From the IMG/VR virus record IMGVR_UViG_3300027280_000002, positions 1 to 64,000 of that record: a stretch of DNA of 64,000 bases, one strand, 5' to 3'. The translations under genes and the position numbers were made by a program. This document shows, in pieces, positions 40,949 to 47,888 of the stretch. The notes beneath the pieces are model-generated. The model was not told the origin of the DNA. It made no database searches and was given only the letters and a program-made list of their open reading frames with translations. Source of the stretch: a virus. Within the stretch, counting starts at the first letter, position 1, and every line of letters starts with the position of its first letter.

Positions 40949-41299
40949 TTATTTTTCTATTGATAATGTTATGTTATTCCACTTTCCTCCTTTTAATGAT
41001 TGATCAACTAAAAAGTCTATTCTTTTAGTCCATCTTTTATTCATTCTGTCTTGTACTGTCCATAGCCCATCCATTGAACCTGCTCCTTGAACACAAACAA
41101 CAGTTCCAAAAGTATACCCTAGAGGTTCTAAATCTCTGGACACAGCAATCCATCTATGACCTCCAGGATTATCTTTATCTATAACTTTGTTAGACGCTGT
41201 TATAAATGGTGTATCATCTGTTTGTCCAGGAACAGCATGATAAATTGTTGCTGTCACTGAAACTTTAAGTGTAAACAGTATTAGTATTAACGTTTTCAT
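40949..41299 (-). CDS. Secreted 3D-domain (RlpA-like barrel) protein
   Basis: A 116-residue protein with a short signal peptide (MKTLILILFTLKVSVTAT) and a double-psi barrel: ATIYHAVPGQTDD, then FGTVVCVQGAG, then VQDRMNKRWTKRIDFLVD, where the conserved Asp-Arg and RIDF residues match the 3D domain of lytic-transglycosylase-like proteins. Catalysis is not sure. It may act on the cell wall during infection, apart from the main lysis genes. It overlaps its upstream gene by 4 bases. Confidence 0.7.
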   Translation of the reverse strand: MKTLILILFTLKVSVTATIYHAVPGQTDDTPFITASNKVIDKDNPGGHRWIAVSRDLEPLGYTFGTVVCVQGAGSMDGLWTVQDRMNKRWTKRIDFLVDQSLKGGKWNNITLSIEK

Positions 41300-41532
41300 A
41301 TTTCCATTTTATTTAAGATTAATGCTTCTATTTCTTCTATAGTCTCATAATGTAGAATACCAATGATATCTTGATCTCCACATAATATTATATGTGACTC
41401 AAACTCTGCAGGTGCTCCTGGGTAACCACTACCATCAGATGATACGTAAGTTATTTCTGATTCACCTGGACTGTAATAACCAGTAACAGTAAGTGCTACT
41501 TCTAAGTATTTTATATCTATACTAATTTTCAT
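41296..41532 (-). CDS. Hypothetical protein
   Basis: A 78-residue beta-rich protein with YLEVALTVTGYYSPGESE, a Gly-rich segment (SDGSGYPGAPAEFE) and an acidic C-terminal helix. It overlaps the 3D-domain gene by 4 bases, so they are probably expressed together. No recognised family. Confidence 0.45.
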   Translation of the reverse strand: MKISIDIKYLEVALTVTGYYSPGESEITYVSSDGSGYPGAPAEFESHIILCGDQDIIGILHYETIEEIEALILNKMEI

Positions 41533-41534
41533 AA

Positions 41535-41711
41535 TTATTTATCTTTAATTTCTACATACTTTCCTTCAACCTTATCAATGCTATAAACATCAAGATATCT
41601 ATAAAGAGTTCGCTCAGTTATTTCTAACTTTTTAGCAGCATTAGCTTTATGTCCATCACATCTGTTCATAGCTTTGATAATAAGTATTATGTGTGCTTCT
41701 CTAATCGTCAT
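41535..41711 (-). CDS. Fis-type helix-turn-helix mini-regulator
   Basis: A 58-residue protein in a gap. Residues 3-42 match the Fis/HTH_8 fold: an I-x-x-A helix start, then HKANAAKKLEITERTLYRYL, where the RTLYRYL recognition helix is typical of NtrC C-termini. It would bind DNA and is one of the few candidate regulators in the window. The ATG overlaps the next gene upstream by 11 bases. Confidence 0.72.
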   Translation of the reverse strand: MTIREAHIILIIKAMNRCDGHKANAAKKLEITERTLYRYLDVYSIDKVEGKYVEIKDK

Positions 41712-42030
41712 TCATCAACTCTTCTAGCTCATCTATTGCCTCTTCTACAAAAACACTGTCCATATCATCTACATAGATAGTTACTGGTTTTTTAGATTTT
41801 GCACTGTCTTCAAAGTTGTACCTAATAAATTCTACCAAAGCATCACTTAAATCGCTATCATAGTAATTGACATTTTCATTTACGTGAATGTTATTAATGT
41901 CACTTGTAGCTATATACACTGAATAGCCATCAGCTGTTGATTCTTCGTAAATGTAATAAGCGTGACTATTTGCCCACTCATCTGATATTGTAAACTTAAA
42001 ATGTTTCTGTACTGCTTCTAGATTTTTCAT
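41701..42030 (-). CDS. Acidic hypothetical protein
   Basis: A 109-residue acidic protein (VQKHFKFTISDEWANSHAYY, then VNYYDSDLSDALVE, ending EAIDELEELMNDD). Overlaps the Fis-type gene. It may be another DNA-mimic-type or inhibitory early protein; there is no direct evidence. Confidence 0.5.
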   Translation of the reverse strand: MKNLEAVQKHFKFTISDEWANSHAYYIYEESTADGYSVYIATSDINNIHVNENVNYYDSDLSDALVEFIRYNFEDSAKSKKPVTIYVDDMDSVFVEEAIDELEELMNDD

Positions 42031-42035
42031 GTTTT

Positions 42036-42194
42036 TTATTTTATTAGTTGTGTTATAATTAGTGACATTCCTATAATTGCTATCACTATTAGTACTATAA
42101 ATTTACAGATTTCTTCTGTCTTTTGTTTACGTGCTTCAGACTCTTTTAGAGCCTTAACGTAATCTATTTTAAAATCTTTGTTCTTTTTTTTCAT
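42036..42194 (-). CDS. 52-residue membrane protein
   Basis: A Lys-rich start (MKKKNKDFKIDYVK), a helical region and one membrane segment (residues 32-49, FIVLIVIAIIGMSLIITQ) at the C-terminus. It is one of a run of small genes close to the early end of the leftward block. Unknown role; such small tail-anchored proteins often alter host membranes in early infection. Confidence 0.5.
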   Translation of the reverse strand: MKKKNKDFKIDYVKALKESEARKQKTEEICKFIVLIVIAIIGMSLIITQLIK

Positions 42195-42195
42195 A

Positions 42196-42342
42196 TCAAT
42201 ATCCTATTTGTTCTAGAGCTTCATCTTTAGCTTCCACTGTGTAAATGGTGTTAGCAATGTTGCACATGAATAACACTCCATATAGGAATGCAACTTTTCT
42301 AAATCTGTAAAACTCTACTGGTGTTAGTTTAATCTTTCTCAT
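42196..42342 (-). CDS. 48-residue hypothetical protein
   Basis: A short frame (MRKIKLTPVEFYRFRKVAF, then a hydrophobic stretch YGVLFMCNIANTIY, then an acidic end). It is one base from the next small gene. It may be a weak membrane protein. Confidence 0.45.
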   Translation of the reverse strand: MRKIKLTPVEFYRFRKVAFLYGVLFMCNIANTIYTVEAKDEALEQIGY

Positions 42343-42352
42343 TTTGTATTTA

Positions 42353-42541
42353 TTAATGGTTTAACTTATTTATTACTTCTATCCACTTATCACCTTGAGC
42401 AACTACTTGCTCATTATTAATGTCAAAGACATACCATCTATCAAAGACTTTAACCTTTGCTAATTGTACATCTATTTTTCTACTCTTCAATCTAAATCTT
42501 CCTTTGTTAGGTATAGTAACCCAACGCTTCTTATCATTCAT
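42353..42541 (-). CDS. 62-residue basic hypothetical protein
   Basis: A basic, beta-rich protein (KKRWVTIPNKGRFRLKSRK, then DRWYVFDINNEQVVAQG). It has an ATGA overlap with the next gene. Nucleic-acid binding is possible from charge, without a recognised fold. Confidence 0.5.
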   Translation of the reverse strand: MNDKKRWVTIPNKGRFRLKSRKIDVQLAKVKVFDRWYVFDINNEQVVAQGDKWIEVINKLNH

Positions 42542-42708
42542 TCTTTACTCTCTTTCAGAGCATCTTCAAGTCTTTGAAGTCTAAGTTTCTTTTCTTCTTG
42601 CCATTCCTCATAGCATTGTTGACATGTATGTACCTCATCACAGGTACAAGTTAGCTCAGGAGATATCTTATAGAGCTCCCAAGCAAATTGTGCATCTTCA
42701 AAAAACAT
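42538..42708 (-). CDS. 56-residue Cys-rich protein
   Basis: Contains four Cys in a possible zinc site (LTCTCDEVHTCQQCYEEW), followed by a charged helix (EEKKLRLQRLEDALKE). ATGA junction with the following gene. The role is unknown; the metal site is inferred from spacing. Confidence 0.55.
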   Translation of the reverse strand: MFFEDAQFAWELYKISPELTCTCDEVHTCQQCYEEWQEEKKLRLQRLEDALKESKE

Positions 42709-42711
42709 AAC

Positions 42712-42861
42712 CTAAACTATTTCTTTGACTTCAAATTCTTTTCCTTCTGAGTTGAATCTCTGAGAAAGGGCTTGCTTCATTATATAAGCTTGTCCACGAT
42801 TAGTGAAAATACCCCATTTAGTATTATCAGATCCTTGGACGTAATGTGTATATTCAAACAT
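42712..42861 (-). CDS. 49-residue hypothetical protein, early
   Basis: A small protein (MFEYTHYVQGSDNTKWGIF, then a Gln/Lys helix AYIMKQALSQRF, then an acidic-basic end). It is the first gene after the 303-base gap with operator-like repeats, so it is probably read early. No domain was recognised. Confidence 0.5.
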   Translation of the reverse strand: MFEYTHYVQGSDNTKWGIFTNRGQAYIMKQALSQRFNSEGKEFEVKEIV

Positions 42862-42978
42862 AATCTTATTAGTACAATGCTCTTCAGCTTTAGAGCTCCC
42901 TAACTTAATATAAGCATAGAGAGAAAGTTATTAGGAGATAGTATAAGAATAGCATGTTAATGCTATATATATATTATA

Positions 42979-43003
42979 GGTGATGATTTGTATCACCGTG
43001 ATA
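42979..43003. promoter_or_regulatory. Overlapping palindromes, candidate operator
   Basis: GGTGAT - 7 bases - ATCACC overlaps with TATCAC-C-GTGATA. Both are perfect. The TATCAC half-site is like those of phage repressor operators. As the two palindromes share one arm, binding or RNA folding at one would exclude the other. Confidence 0.5.
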
Positions 43004-43123
43004 AATGTGGCAAATAGTATGGAGTGTGTACACTACCTCTCTTACATTCACACAAAACATATAGTTTTTGTTGTATAAGTAAGGCCCACACCTAAAGAAA
43101 GGCATCTTTCCCACCCTATATAT

Positions 43124-43153
43124 AAAGAAGAGAGGTGTTACGCTCTCCTCTTT
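43124..43153 (-). terminator. Terminator-like hairpin after 43165-43614
   Basis: On the minus strand AAGAGGAGAG, a GCGTAACA-type loop and CTCTCTTCTT form a 10-bp stem with one mismatch, followed by TATATATAG. The tail is not a pure T-run, so efficiency is uncertain. Confidence 0.55.
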
Positions 43154-43164
43154 AAGGGTTTTGC

Positions 43165-43614
43165 TTAGAAAGCAAAGAGTTCATCAGACTCCAACGGTGC
43201 TGCGTACTCAACAACTTTCACGTCCTTAGCTTTAATCTCAATCACATTCTCTTCACCATCTGGCATTTGGATTTGCGCAACTGGCACAAACAACTGCTCC
43301 CCAGTTTCCTCATCAAACATTTGCTCACCGTTAGCATCACGCTGAAAAGCTTTTGACTCAAAGATGTCAAAAGACATTAAGTTACCAATGTTAATCGACT
43401 TGTCACGCACACCTGCACTAACTTCCTTGGAACAAGTAACATTTGCTTCCAGTCCTTTTTCATTAACAAGAGTAACGTAAACACGCTTAGTTCCTTTTAA
43501 GTTCTTCTTGATGAACTTAATAGAACCGTTAGGTCCGATTGTTTCTGCAACATTTCCAATTACTACTCTTTCTACTGTGGTACGTGTACCAAACTTGATT
43601 AATTCACTACTCAT
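43165..43614 (-). CDS. Hypothetical early protein with acidic-aromatic C-terminal tip
   Basis: A 149-residue protein, visibly richer in GC than its neighbours. The beta-rich body (RTTVERVVIGNVAE, then TKRVYVTLVNEKGLEANV) leads to an acidic C-terminal end (PLESDELFAF). A short acidic tip ending in Phe is characteristic of single-stranded DNA-binding proteins of the SSB and gp2.5 type, so an SSB role should be tested. It is alone in its unit, first after the divergent region and followed by a hairpin, suggesting strong early expression. Confidence 0.55.
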   Translation of the reverse strand: MSSELIKFGTRTTVERVVIGNVAETIGPNGSIKFIKKNLKGTKRVYVTLVNEKGLEANVTCSKEVSAGVRDKSINIGNLMSFDIFESKAFQRDANGEQMFDEETGEQLFVPVAQIQMPDGEENVIEIKAKDVKVVEYAAPLESDELFAF

Positions 43615-43844
43615 AATCTTAGGTATTTAAATTTTTCGCATGTTCTATCAAAGGGGGGATACCCCCACCACGCTTTTTTTATGTGGGGTTTCAATAGGAA
43701 GGGGTCTCCTGTCGCACACATAAGGTGGGTGGGGCGTTTTTTAAAAAAAGTTTTTTGAAAATTTGGTAGTTAACCAAAAAATGTCATACCTTTGGTGGGT
43801 GGGTGGGTTATTAATAAACCTCTTATTTAGGTTCTTAGTAACTA

Positions 43845-43874
43845 CTATATTATGAATGCTTATACATAATATAG
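43845..43874. repeat. Perfect 10-bp inverted repeat, candidate operator
   Basis: CTATATTATG and CATAATATAG with a 10-base spacer. It lies 44 bases upstream of the TATATTTG box at 43918, a position where a dimeric regulator could control rightward transcription. Confidence 0.55.
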
Positions 43875-43917
43875 CTTTTATAGAAAGATAATTAGGATAA
43901 GTCAATTATATTTTTTA

Positions 43918-43925
43918 TATATTTG
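43918..43925 (+). promoter_or_regulatory. Bacteroidota-type -7 box for the rightward packaging genes
   Basis: TATATTTG matches TAnnTTTG and lies 31 bases before the ATG at 43956. No TTTG is present at -33, so it may need an activator. Confidence 0.5.
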
Positions 43926-43955
43926 CATATAGTATAAAGACAATACAACTAAATA

Positions 43956-44396
43956 ATGGAAGCACATAAATCAAAAGTAGTACAAAAGCTAGGAAAAGAG
44001 TATGATGACAAGTATAATCTTGCTCAAAAGTACTATGCATTACTATCAGCTTTAAACAATTTGAAACTTACAGAAAGAGAGTTACAACTTGTATCTTATA
44101 CAGCAATCAAGGGTACAATTACTTATGCTAACGCACGTGCAGAGTTTTGTGAAATGTACAACACTACAACAGCCACTATAAACAACATAGTGAGTAAGCT
44201 AAAAAGAATGGGCATATTTATAAAAAAAGATGGAAAGATTAAAGTAAACCCTGTAATAGTTTTAGACTTTGATAAAAACATAACTCTACTGATAAAACTA
44301 AATCATGAAGAAGATAGACAAAACACGGACATCCTTGAGGCAACACATAATCAAGAAGATGGCAATAGGGATGGTGATCTCAGAGAAAGTAATTGA
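43956..44396 (+). CDS. Winged-helix DNA-binding protein, first of the packaging block
   Basis: A 146-residue protein. Residues 30-100 read as a winged helix: LKLTERELQLVSYTAIKGTI, then TTATINNIVSKLKRMGIFIK, with a beta wing (KDGKIKVNPVIVLD). The C-terminal 30 residues are acidic and likely disordered. It may be a small terminase-type DNA-recognition protein or a regulator of the late genes. It is first after the divergent region and overlaps the next gene by 92 bases. Confidence 0.55.
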   Translation: MEAHKSKVVQKLGKEYDDKYNLAQKYYALLSALNNLKLTERELQLVSYTAIKGTITYANARAEFCEMYNTTTATINNIVSKLKRMGIFIKKDGKIKVNPVIVLDFDKNITLLIKLNHEEDRQNTDILEATHNQEDGNRDGDLRESN

Positions 44397-44664
44397 TAGA
44401 GTGATAACACATCAGTTCAATTCCGCTGAAGACGCCACTAGAGATAAGAACAGTATCGAAATATCAGGGTTTGGAAAATTTGTTTTTAATCTAGCAAAAG
44501 CAAATAAAAAAATCGAAAAGCTTGAGATTGTTAAAGAGTCGTATATACGAATGCTAGCCGAAAACACATTGCCAGAAAAGAAACTGGATGTGATCAAGAG
44601 TAAACTAAGTAATCTAAATTTAACATTAAGTTCTATAAAACCAAAAGTACAAGATGAAACTTAA
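44305..44664 (+). CDS. HU/IHF-like DNA-bending protein candidate
   Basis: A 119-residue protein. Its middle (SEKVIDRVITHQFNSAEDAT, then SIEISGFGKFVF) matches the beginning and the V-x-L-x-GFG-x-F strand of HU-family proteins, although the long DNA-binding arm is not evident. The C-terminus is a charged coiled coil. A later ATG at 44359 would reduce the overlap with the previous gene. Such proteins help packaging or genome architecture in crAss-like and related phages. Confidence 0.6.
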   Translation: MKKIDKTRTSLRQHIIKKMAIGMVISEKVIDRVITHQFNSAEDATRDKNSIEISGFGKFVFNLAKANKKIEKLEIVKESYIRMLAENTLPEKKLDVIKSKLSNLNLTLSSIKPKVQDET

Positions 44665-44944
44665 CATATCACAAATTTACGAAGGGTGGAAAAACAATTT
44701 ACTTCCTGCTTCAGACATGAAAGAAGAGATTGAAAGAATAAGTAAGGAAAGGTTAGATATATGTAAAAGTTGTCCTAATCATTCTAGTAATCATAAAACA
44801 GTGAGGCCAGATGAACATTGTGTTAGTTGCGGATGTACTTTGTCAGCTAAAACAAAATGCTTATCTTGCGAATGTCCTATTTTTAAATGGGTAGCTGTAT
44901 TATCAGATGAACAACAAGATGTAATAGAAGATAAAAAGCTATGA
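44654..44944 (+). CDS. Cys-rich zinc-binding protein
   Basis: A 96-residue protein with many Cys in pairs: DICKSCPNH, EHCVSCGCTL, TKCLSCECPIFKW. This pattern is found in small phage zinc proteins of unknown role located before terminase genes. The start overlaps the HU-like gene by 11 bases. Confidence 0.65.
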   Translation: MKLNISQIYEGWKNNLLPASDMKEEIERISKERLDICKSCPNHSSNHKTVRPDEHCVSCGCTLSAKTKCLSCECPIFKWVAVLSDEQQDVIEDKKL

Positions 44945-45216
44945 GTAAAAAAGACAAAATGACAATGCGTAAGGTTTCTCTCATATCATTAATAGATTTA
45001 CTAAAACAAATCTATGATGAAGGAGCTGATTACATAGACATAGAAGGAGAGCAAACTGACGGTGAAGAAGATATGTTAAAGATTACAGTTAGACCTGAAT
45101 ACTTTACAGAAATCGAAAGTAATGAAGATGATCCAGATTATGTTGTAACAGAAATGGATTATGAGGAAGAGATCAACCCTATAAAAGAGGATGATGATAT
45201 AAACGATTTAATATAA
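44941..45216 (+). CDS. Acidic hypothetical protein
   Basis: A 91-residue protein: a basic start (MSKKDKMTMRKVSLISLIDL), then a very acidic body (IEGEQTDGEEDMLK, ending KEDDDINDLI). It has an ATGA junction with the zinc protein gene. The role is unknown. Confidence 0.5.
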   Translation: MSKKDKMTMRKVSLISLIDLLKQIYDEGADYIDIEGEQTDGEEDMLKITVRPEYFTEIESNEDDPDYVVTEMDYEEEINPIKEDDDINDLI

Positions 45217-45220
45217 ACCA

Positions 45221-45478
45221 ATGTACATAAAGCAAATTATAGAAACCATAAACTTACTAAAGGTGAATCACCCTAAGATTAGTATAGGAAAACATATTGC
45301 TACAGCTCTTGATGGAGAAAATATATGGAGCTTAACAGATAAAGAATTTGCTTCATTACTTGATGATTATCAATCTCAATTAGATGCAGTGGAAGTGTTC
45401 GATGAAAACTTTGACGTAGATAAAATAATTGAAGATAGTATGGATTTGACTATAGATGGTCCAGATGAGCTGTACTAA
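45221..45478 (+). CDS. Acidic hypothetical protein
   Basis: An 85-residue helical protein (MYIKQIIETINLLKVNHPK, then LTDKEFASLLDDYQSQL, acidic end DLTIDGPDELY). Found between the zinc protein and TerL genes. No motif was recognised. The 53-base gap following may hold a tiny overlapping frame, which I did not accept. Confidence 0.5.
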   Translation: MYIKQIIETINLLKVNHPKISIGKHIATALDGENIWSLTDKEFASLLDDYQSQLDAVEVFDENFDVDKIIEDSMDLTIDGPDELY

Positions 45479-45531
45479 TAACAATGATCTAGTCTTTATA
45501 TATTGGGAAGACGGATGGAATCAAGAAGAAA

Positions 45532-45864
45532 ATGGCAGTAAAACAAACTACATACATAAATGCAGAATTAGACTGGGCTGAAGGACAATTAGTCCAATGG
45601 AAAGCTTATGTTGATGCAAACCCATTACCTACTCTTAAGGATAGAATAGAATTTAAACAAACCGCAAACGGTGGTAGCATTCCTATGGTTGTAGCTTCTA
45701 TTGAAGCACAAGGTAAGTTTATTCAAGACACAATGAAAAACTATTTAGCCCTACTAGGTCAAGTTGATTCGTTACGTGAAAAAGAAGAAAAGAAAAAAGT
45801 AGAAACTAGAGGTGGAGCAACATTAGGTAGTATGGCTGAAGACTTTCTAAAACAAAGAGATTAA
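45532..45864 (+). CDS. Terminase small-subunit candidate / packaging-associated protein
   Basis: A 110-residue helical protein (AELDWAEGQLVQWKAYVDAN, then QGKFIQDTMKNYLALLGQ, EKEEKKKVETRGG), 2 bases before the TerL gene. Position and the helical oligomer-like layout would suit a terminase small subunit, but no HTH is obvious. Alternatively the winged-helix protein at 43956 has that role. Confidence 0.45.
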   Translation: MAVKQTTYINAELDWAEGQLVQWKAYVDANPLPTLKDRIEFKQTANGGSIPMVVASIEAQGKFIQDTMKNYLALLGQVDSLREKEEKKKVETRGGATLGSMAEDFLKQRD

Positions 45865-45866
45865 GT

Positions 45867-47888
45867 ATGAAACTTCATAATATTCAACATAGTGAATGGT
45901 TCATTAATCAAAAACGTATTCCAGATAAAGACTCAGTAGACCATAAAGCTTTCTTTGATCTTCAAAAAGAGCTATGTATGAATGGGTGCATGATGAATGG
46001 GGTGTATATAAATCCATTTTTGTACTGGCACTTAAATGTTTGGCACACAGAAGTAGATACTATAGATGACTATGGTAGAATTAATCAGAAGTATGCAAAC
46101 CCATTACTTAGAGATAACGAATGGCTTGTAACTAATGAGATAGATAGAGCACATAAAGAAAAGAAAGGACTGGTAATACTAGGAATCAGACGTTTTGCAA
46201 AGTCTGTTATAGAAGCTAGTTACATTGGACATGGTGCAACCTTTGATGAGAATTCACAAAACATTATAGCAGGTTTGAATGCGCCTGATATAAAACTAAT
46301 TACAGATAAGATAGATAAAGGATTAAACTTTCTTCCTAAAGAGTGGAGATGGCAGAGAGTAGAAGATAACTGGAAAAATCAAGTTACACTAGGTATAAAA
46401 ACTAAAGGTGGAACAAGAATTCCATTCTCACAAATCCTTATACGTAACTTAGACGGAGGTAATAACGAAGAAGCTATTGCAGGTACAAAACCTAGAAGAC
46501 TTATTATCGATGAGATAGGTAAGGGTAGTTTTCTACGTGGACTACAAGCTGCAATTCCAGGATTCACAACACCTTTTGGTTGGGGATGTTCACCTATATT
46601 AACAGGTACAGGTGGTGACATGAAAATGTTTATGGATGCAAAAAGTTTAATGTTTGACGTAGATAATTTTAATTTTCTTACGTACAACAATGCAAAAGAT
46701 GATAAGCGTATTCACGGTTTGTTCATCTCTAATAAGTATAGAATGGAAGCCAAGGAAGAATCTTCTCTTGGTAAGTTTTTAGAAAAAGAAAAAACTTCTC
46801 CACTACATGAGGTACCTATGATGGTATCGAATCAAGAGTTAGCTGACAAGGTGACTAATGATAACTTAGAAAGATTAAAAAAAGCTGGTGATAGAGTTGC
46901 CTTCTTAAAAGAAAAGATGTACTACCCTCAAGAGGTAGATGACATATTCTTAAATGAGGATACAAACATCTTTGACATAGAAGCTGCTAAGAGGCAGAAG
47001 TATAGAATTAATGAACAAGAAAGAACAGGAGTGCCGGTAATATTGTACGATGATGGAGAAGGTGTAAAGCATGATTTTACTGATAAGTTACCAATAACTA
47101 ATTTTCCATTAAAACAAACAGATCTAAAGGATGCACCTGTTGTTATATATGAATTTCCTATAGAAAATCCTCCATATGGTTTATATGTTGCAGGTATTGA
47201 CCCTTATAGACAAGGTAAATCAGCATATAGTACATCGTTAGGTTCTATATACATATATAAACGTATGCATGCCATAGCTGGTGAGAAGTACCAAGATATG
47301 TTTGTTGCAAGCTATTGTGCTCGTCCTGAAAAGAAAGAAACATGGGATGAACAAGCTAGGTTGCTAATTAAGTATTTTAATGCAAGAGCCTTGTGTGAAA
47401 ATGATGAAATATCTTTTATTGACTATATGATTAGTAAAGGAGATGCTCATTATTTAGAAAGACAACCGGAATGGTTAAAAGAAATAGTACCAAACACTAC
47501 GGTTAGGCGTGATTATGGTATACATAGATCTTCAGAAAAAGTAAGGGACTTCCTGCACGGATGTCTTAAGAAATATACGGAAGATGTTATACATACTGAA
47601 CTTGATGATGAAGGGGAAGTAATCTCATCAGTAAAAGGTATGTCTAAAATATTAGATCCTGTATTACTAGAAGAGATGATACAATATAATGAGACTGGTA
47701 ACTTTGATAGAATTATTGCAGCTGAGTTAGCAATAGGATTAGCAATGAAACTAGATCCAATGATAGGTAGGGTTGGGGCAAAGGAAGATGAGAGAATAAC
47801 CTCACTTTACAAAACAAATAAAAAAAATATTCTTTTTACCGAGTCACGAGGGCTTTTTGGAAGGAAAAAAAATAAACTTTTTTCATAA
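45867..47888 (+). CDS. terL: Terminase large subunit
   Basis: A 673-residue packaging motor. ATPase: Walker A LGIRRFAKS (residues 105-113; the deviant form seen in many TerL proteins), Walker B LIIDEI (212-217), and a coupling motif LTGTGG (about 250). Nuclease domain: AGIDPYRQG (about residue 445) provides the first Asp, with further acidic residues in CENDEISFIDY. It cuts concatemeric DNA and drives it into the prohead. Its stop overlaps the portal start (TAATG). Confidence 0.92.
   Translation: MKLHNIQHSEWFINQKRIPDKDSVDHKAFFDLQKELCMNGCMMNGVYINPFLYWHLNVWHTEVDTIDDYGRINQKYANPLLRDNEWLVTNEIDRAHKEKKGLVILGIRRFAKSVIEASYIGHGATFDENSQNIIAGLNAPDIKLITDKIDKGLNFLPKEWRWQRVEDNWKNQVTLGIKTKGGTRIPFSQILIRNLDGGNNEEAIAGTKPRRLIIDEIGKGSFLRGLQAAIPGFTTPFGWGCSPILTGTGGDMKMFMDAKSLMFDVDNFNFLTYNNAKDDKRIHGLFISNKYRMEAKEESSLGKFLEKEKTSPLHEVPMMVSNQELADKVTNDNLERLKKAGDRVAFLKEKMYYPQEVDDIFLNEDTNIFDIEAAKRQKYRINEQERTGVPVILYDDGEGVKHDFTDKLPITNFPLKQTDLKDAPVVIYEFPIENPPYGLYVAGIDPYRQGKSAYSTSLGSIYIYKRMHAIAGEKYQDMFVASYCARPEKKETWDEQARLLIKYFNARALCENDEISFIDYMISKGDAHYLERQPEWLKEIVPNTTVRRDYGIHRSSEKVRDFLHGCLKKYTEDVIHTELDDEGEVISSVKGMSKILDPVLLEEMIQYNETGNFDRIIAAELAIGLAMKLDPMIGRVGAKEDERITSLYKTNKKNILFTESRGLFGRKKNKLFS

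Larger units (their letters stand above)
42862..43164. other. 303-base gene-free stretch with operator-like and terminator-like repeats
   Basis: No gene is seen on either strand. The stretch holds overlapping inverted repeats at 42979-43003, a GTGTACAC palindrome near 43024-43032, a TA-repeat tract near 42963-42978 and a terminator-like hairpin at 43124-43153. It probably contains the end of the 43165-43614 transcript and the promoter of the next leftward operon. No full promoter match was found by eye; TACTATTTG on the minus strand is one base too long for the -7 consensus. Confidence 0.5.
43615..43955. promoter_or_regulatory. Divergent control region between leftward and rightward genes
   Basis: A 341-base region without genes, where the two main transcription directions part. 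It has a GGGGG-ATA-CCCCC hairpin (43654-43666), a competing CCCCAC/GTGGGG pair (43663-43668 and 43683-43688), TTTGGT/ACCAAA (43762-43778), a G-run cluster GGTGGGTGGGTGGG (43794-43807), an AACCT/AGGTT pair near 43817-43833 and a 10-bp perfect inverted repeat at 43845-43874. Its local GC content is unlike the AT-rich surroundings. It could hold divergent promoters and possibly a replication origin. Confidence 0.6.

Noticed and set aside
43794-43807. Canonical four-run G-quadruplex
   Set aside because: Only three GGG runs plus one GG are present, so only a weak or two-layer quadruplex can be proposed; kept just as part of the divergent-region finding.
45465-45581. 38-codon frame filling the gap before 45532
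   Set aside because: It has an ATG and fills the gap, but overlaps the next gene by 50 bases and has no motif. Possible, but not supported enough.
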